A stretch of DNA of 64,000 nucleotides. Origin: Hyphococcus sp. Its GTDB lineage: Bacteria > Pseudomonadota > Alphaproteobacteria > Caulobacterales > Parvularculaceae. The stretch is taken from positions 1 to 64,000 of the forward strand of contig JABDJK010000005.1 of assembly GCA_013002535.1 (NCBI GenBank), written 5' to 3'. Positions 63,395-64,000 of the stretch are shown one piece after another (the stretch's first letter is position 1; each line of letters begins with the position of its first letter). The position numbers and the translations under genes are program-made. The notes under the pieces are model-generated. The model worked only from the letters and a program-made list of their open reading frames with translations. It was not told the origin of the DNA and did not search any database.

Positions 63395-64000
63395 CTATTG
63401 CGGCCTCACCATTTTTTCCGGTCGAACGATTTTATCGTACTCATCAGCAGTAACGAAGCCCAAATTTACCGCCTCTTCGCGCAGGGTTGTCCCATTTTTG
63501 TGCGCTGTCTTGGCGATTCTCGTTGCGTTGTCATAGCCGATTATCGGCGCCAGCGCCGTCACCAGCATTAACGACTGTTCCATGAGCGCGTTGATGCGCG
63601 ATTGATTGGCCTCAATTCCGACGACGCATTTGTCAGTGAAGGAATACGCGCTATCGGCGAGAAGCCGGATCGATTGCAACGTATTGTATATGATCACCGG
63701 CTTGAAAACGTTGAGTTCAAAATGTCCCTGACTGCCGGCAAAACTGACTGTCGTATTGTTGCCCATAACCTGTGCGCAGACCATGGTTATTGCCTCACAC
63801 TGGGTTGGGTTCACTTTGCCGGGCATAATGGATGAGCCGGGTTCATTTTCCGGCAAGCTTATCTCACCGAGACCCGAGCGCGGACCCGAGCCCAGCAACC
63901 GGATGTCATTGGCAATCTTGAAAAGGCTGACAGCGACTTCATTAAGCGCGCCGTGGGCCTCGACCATGCCATCGTGGGTTCCGAGAGCTTCGAATTTGTT
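63395..64000 (-). CDS. fumC: Class II fumarate hydratase, C-terminal part (runs off the window)
   Basis: Interconverts fumarate and malate in the TCA cycle. The superfamily signature [12 protein letters not shown], with the catalytic serine, is present. So are the Gln-Gly-His-Phe-Glu-Leu-Asn and Thr-Ala-His-Lys-Asn-Gly-Thr-Thr-Leu segments. About 200 C-terminal residues are in the window; the N-terminal half lies beyond 64000. Confidence 0.95.
   Translation of the reverse strand, partial: NKFEALGTHDGMVEAHGALNEVAVSLFKIANDIRLLGSGPRSGLGEISLPENEPGSSIMPGKVNPTQCEAITMVCAQVMGNNTTVSFAGSQGHFELNVFKPVIIYNTLQSIRLLADSAYSFTDKCVVGIEANQSRINALMEQSLMLVTALAPIIGYDNATRIAKTAHKNGTTLREEAVNLGFVTADEYDKIVRPEKMVRPQ

Overview
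The window looks like a chromosome segment of a marine-type alphaproteobacterium near Maricaulales/Hyphomonadales/Parvularculales. Supporting this are a bifunctional acetylglutamate kinase/synthase (ArgB with a C-terminal acetyltransferase domain, as known from Maricaulis), FzlA beside QueG, a short second-type glutamyl-tRNA synthetase, a plant-type (class II) DAHP synthase, the alphaproteobacterial yajC-secD-secF block, and a TonB receptor with a sulfotransferase. No rRNA, tRNA, CRISPR array, transposase, integrase or prophage gene was seen.

Layout. 1-13.5 kb is housekeeping: argB-argC, a KefB-type antiporter, succinyl-CoA:3-ketoacid CoA-transferase, a metallo-beta-lactamase-fold hydrolase, DAHP synthase, an oxidoreductase, NAD synthetase, GltX and a LOG protein. 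A broken VPLPA/PEP-CTERM protein gene lies at 10.8-11.5 kb. 13.6-18.9 kb holds a LysM protein and an RND efflux pair. 19-37.5 kb is an exopolysaccharide locus of the XrtA/PEP-CTERM type: chain-length determinant and tyrosine kinase on the minus strand, then divergently a glycosyltransferase and a six-gene plus-strand run (WecG-STAS fusion, PrsT-like TPR lipoprotein, ATPase-glycosyltransferase fusion, two glycosyltransferases, oxidoreductase-epimerase fusion). A near-perfect sigma-54 promoter precedes that run. A 1041-residue G8/beta-helix surface protein follows. 37.5-49 kb mixes housekeeping (queG, fzlA, cysQ) with two more polysaccharide genes (priming sugar transferase, UDP-glucose dehydrogenase), a DUF4174 protein, and a TetR-acyltransferase-MFS operon with a clear palindromic operator. 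49-58 kb is yajC-secDF, then a TonB receptor, a sulfotransferase, a PuuD-like membrane protein and a squalene/phytoene-synthase-family protein. 58-64 kb has a ClC channel, a GlnE-like protein whose catalytic motifs are degraded, a ribbon-helix-helix protein, a small unknown protein and the end of fumC.

How the genes fit together. The polysaccharide genes give a coherent picture: UDP-glucuronate from Ugd, priming by the sugar transferase, extension by several GT2/GT26 enzymes, and length control by the Wzz/BY-kinase pair, with PrsT and the XrtA-type ATPase as accessory factors. No exosortase, PrsK/PrsR, flippase or polymerase was recognised here, so these must be elsewhere if the system works. 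The most unusual items are three domain fusions inside one sigma-54-controlled run, the G8 protein beside it, and the apparently non-catalytic GlnE homologue.
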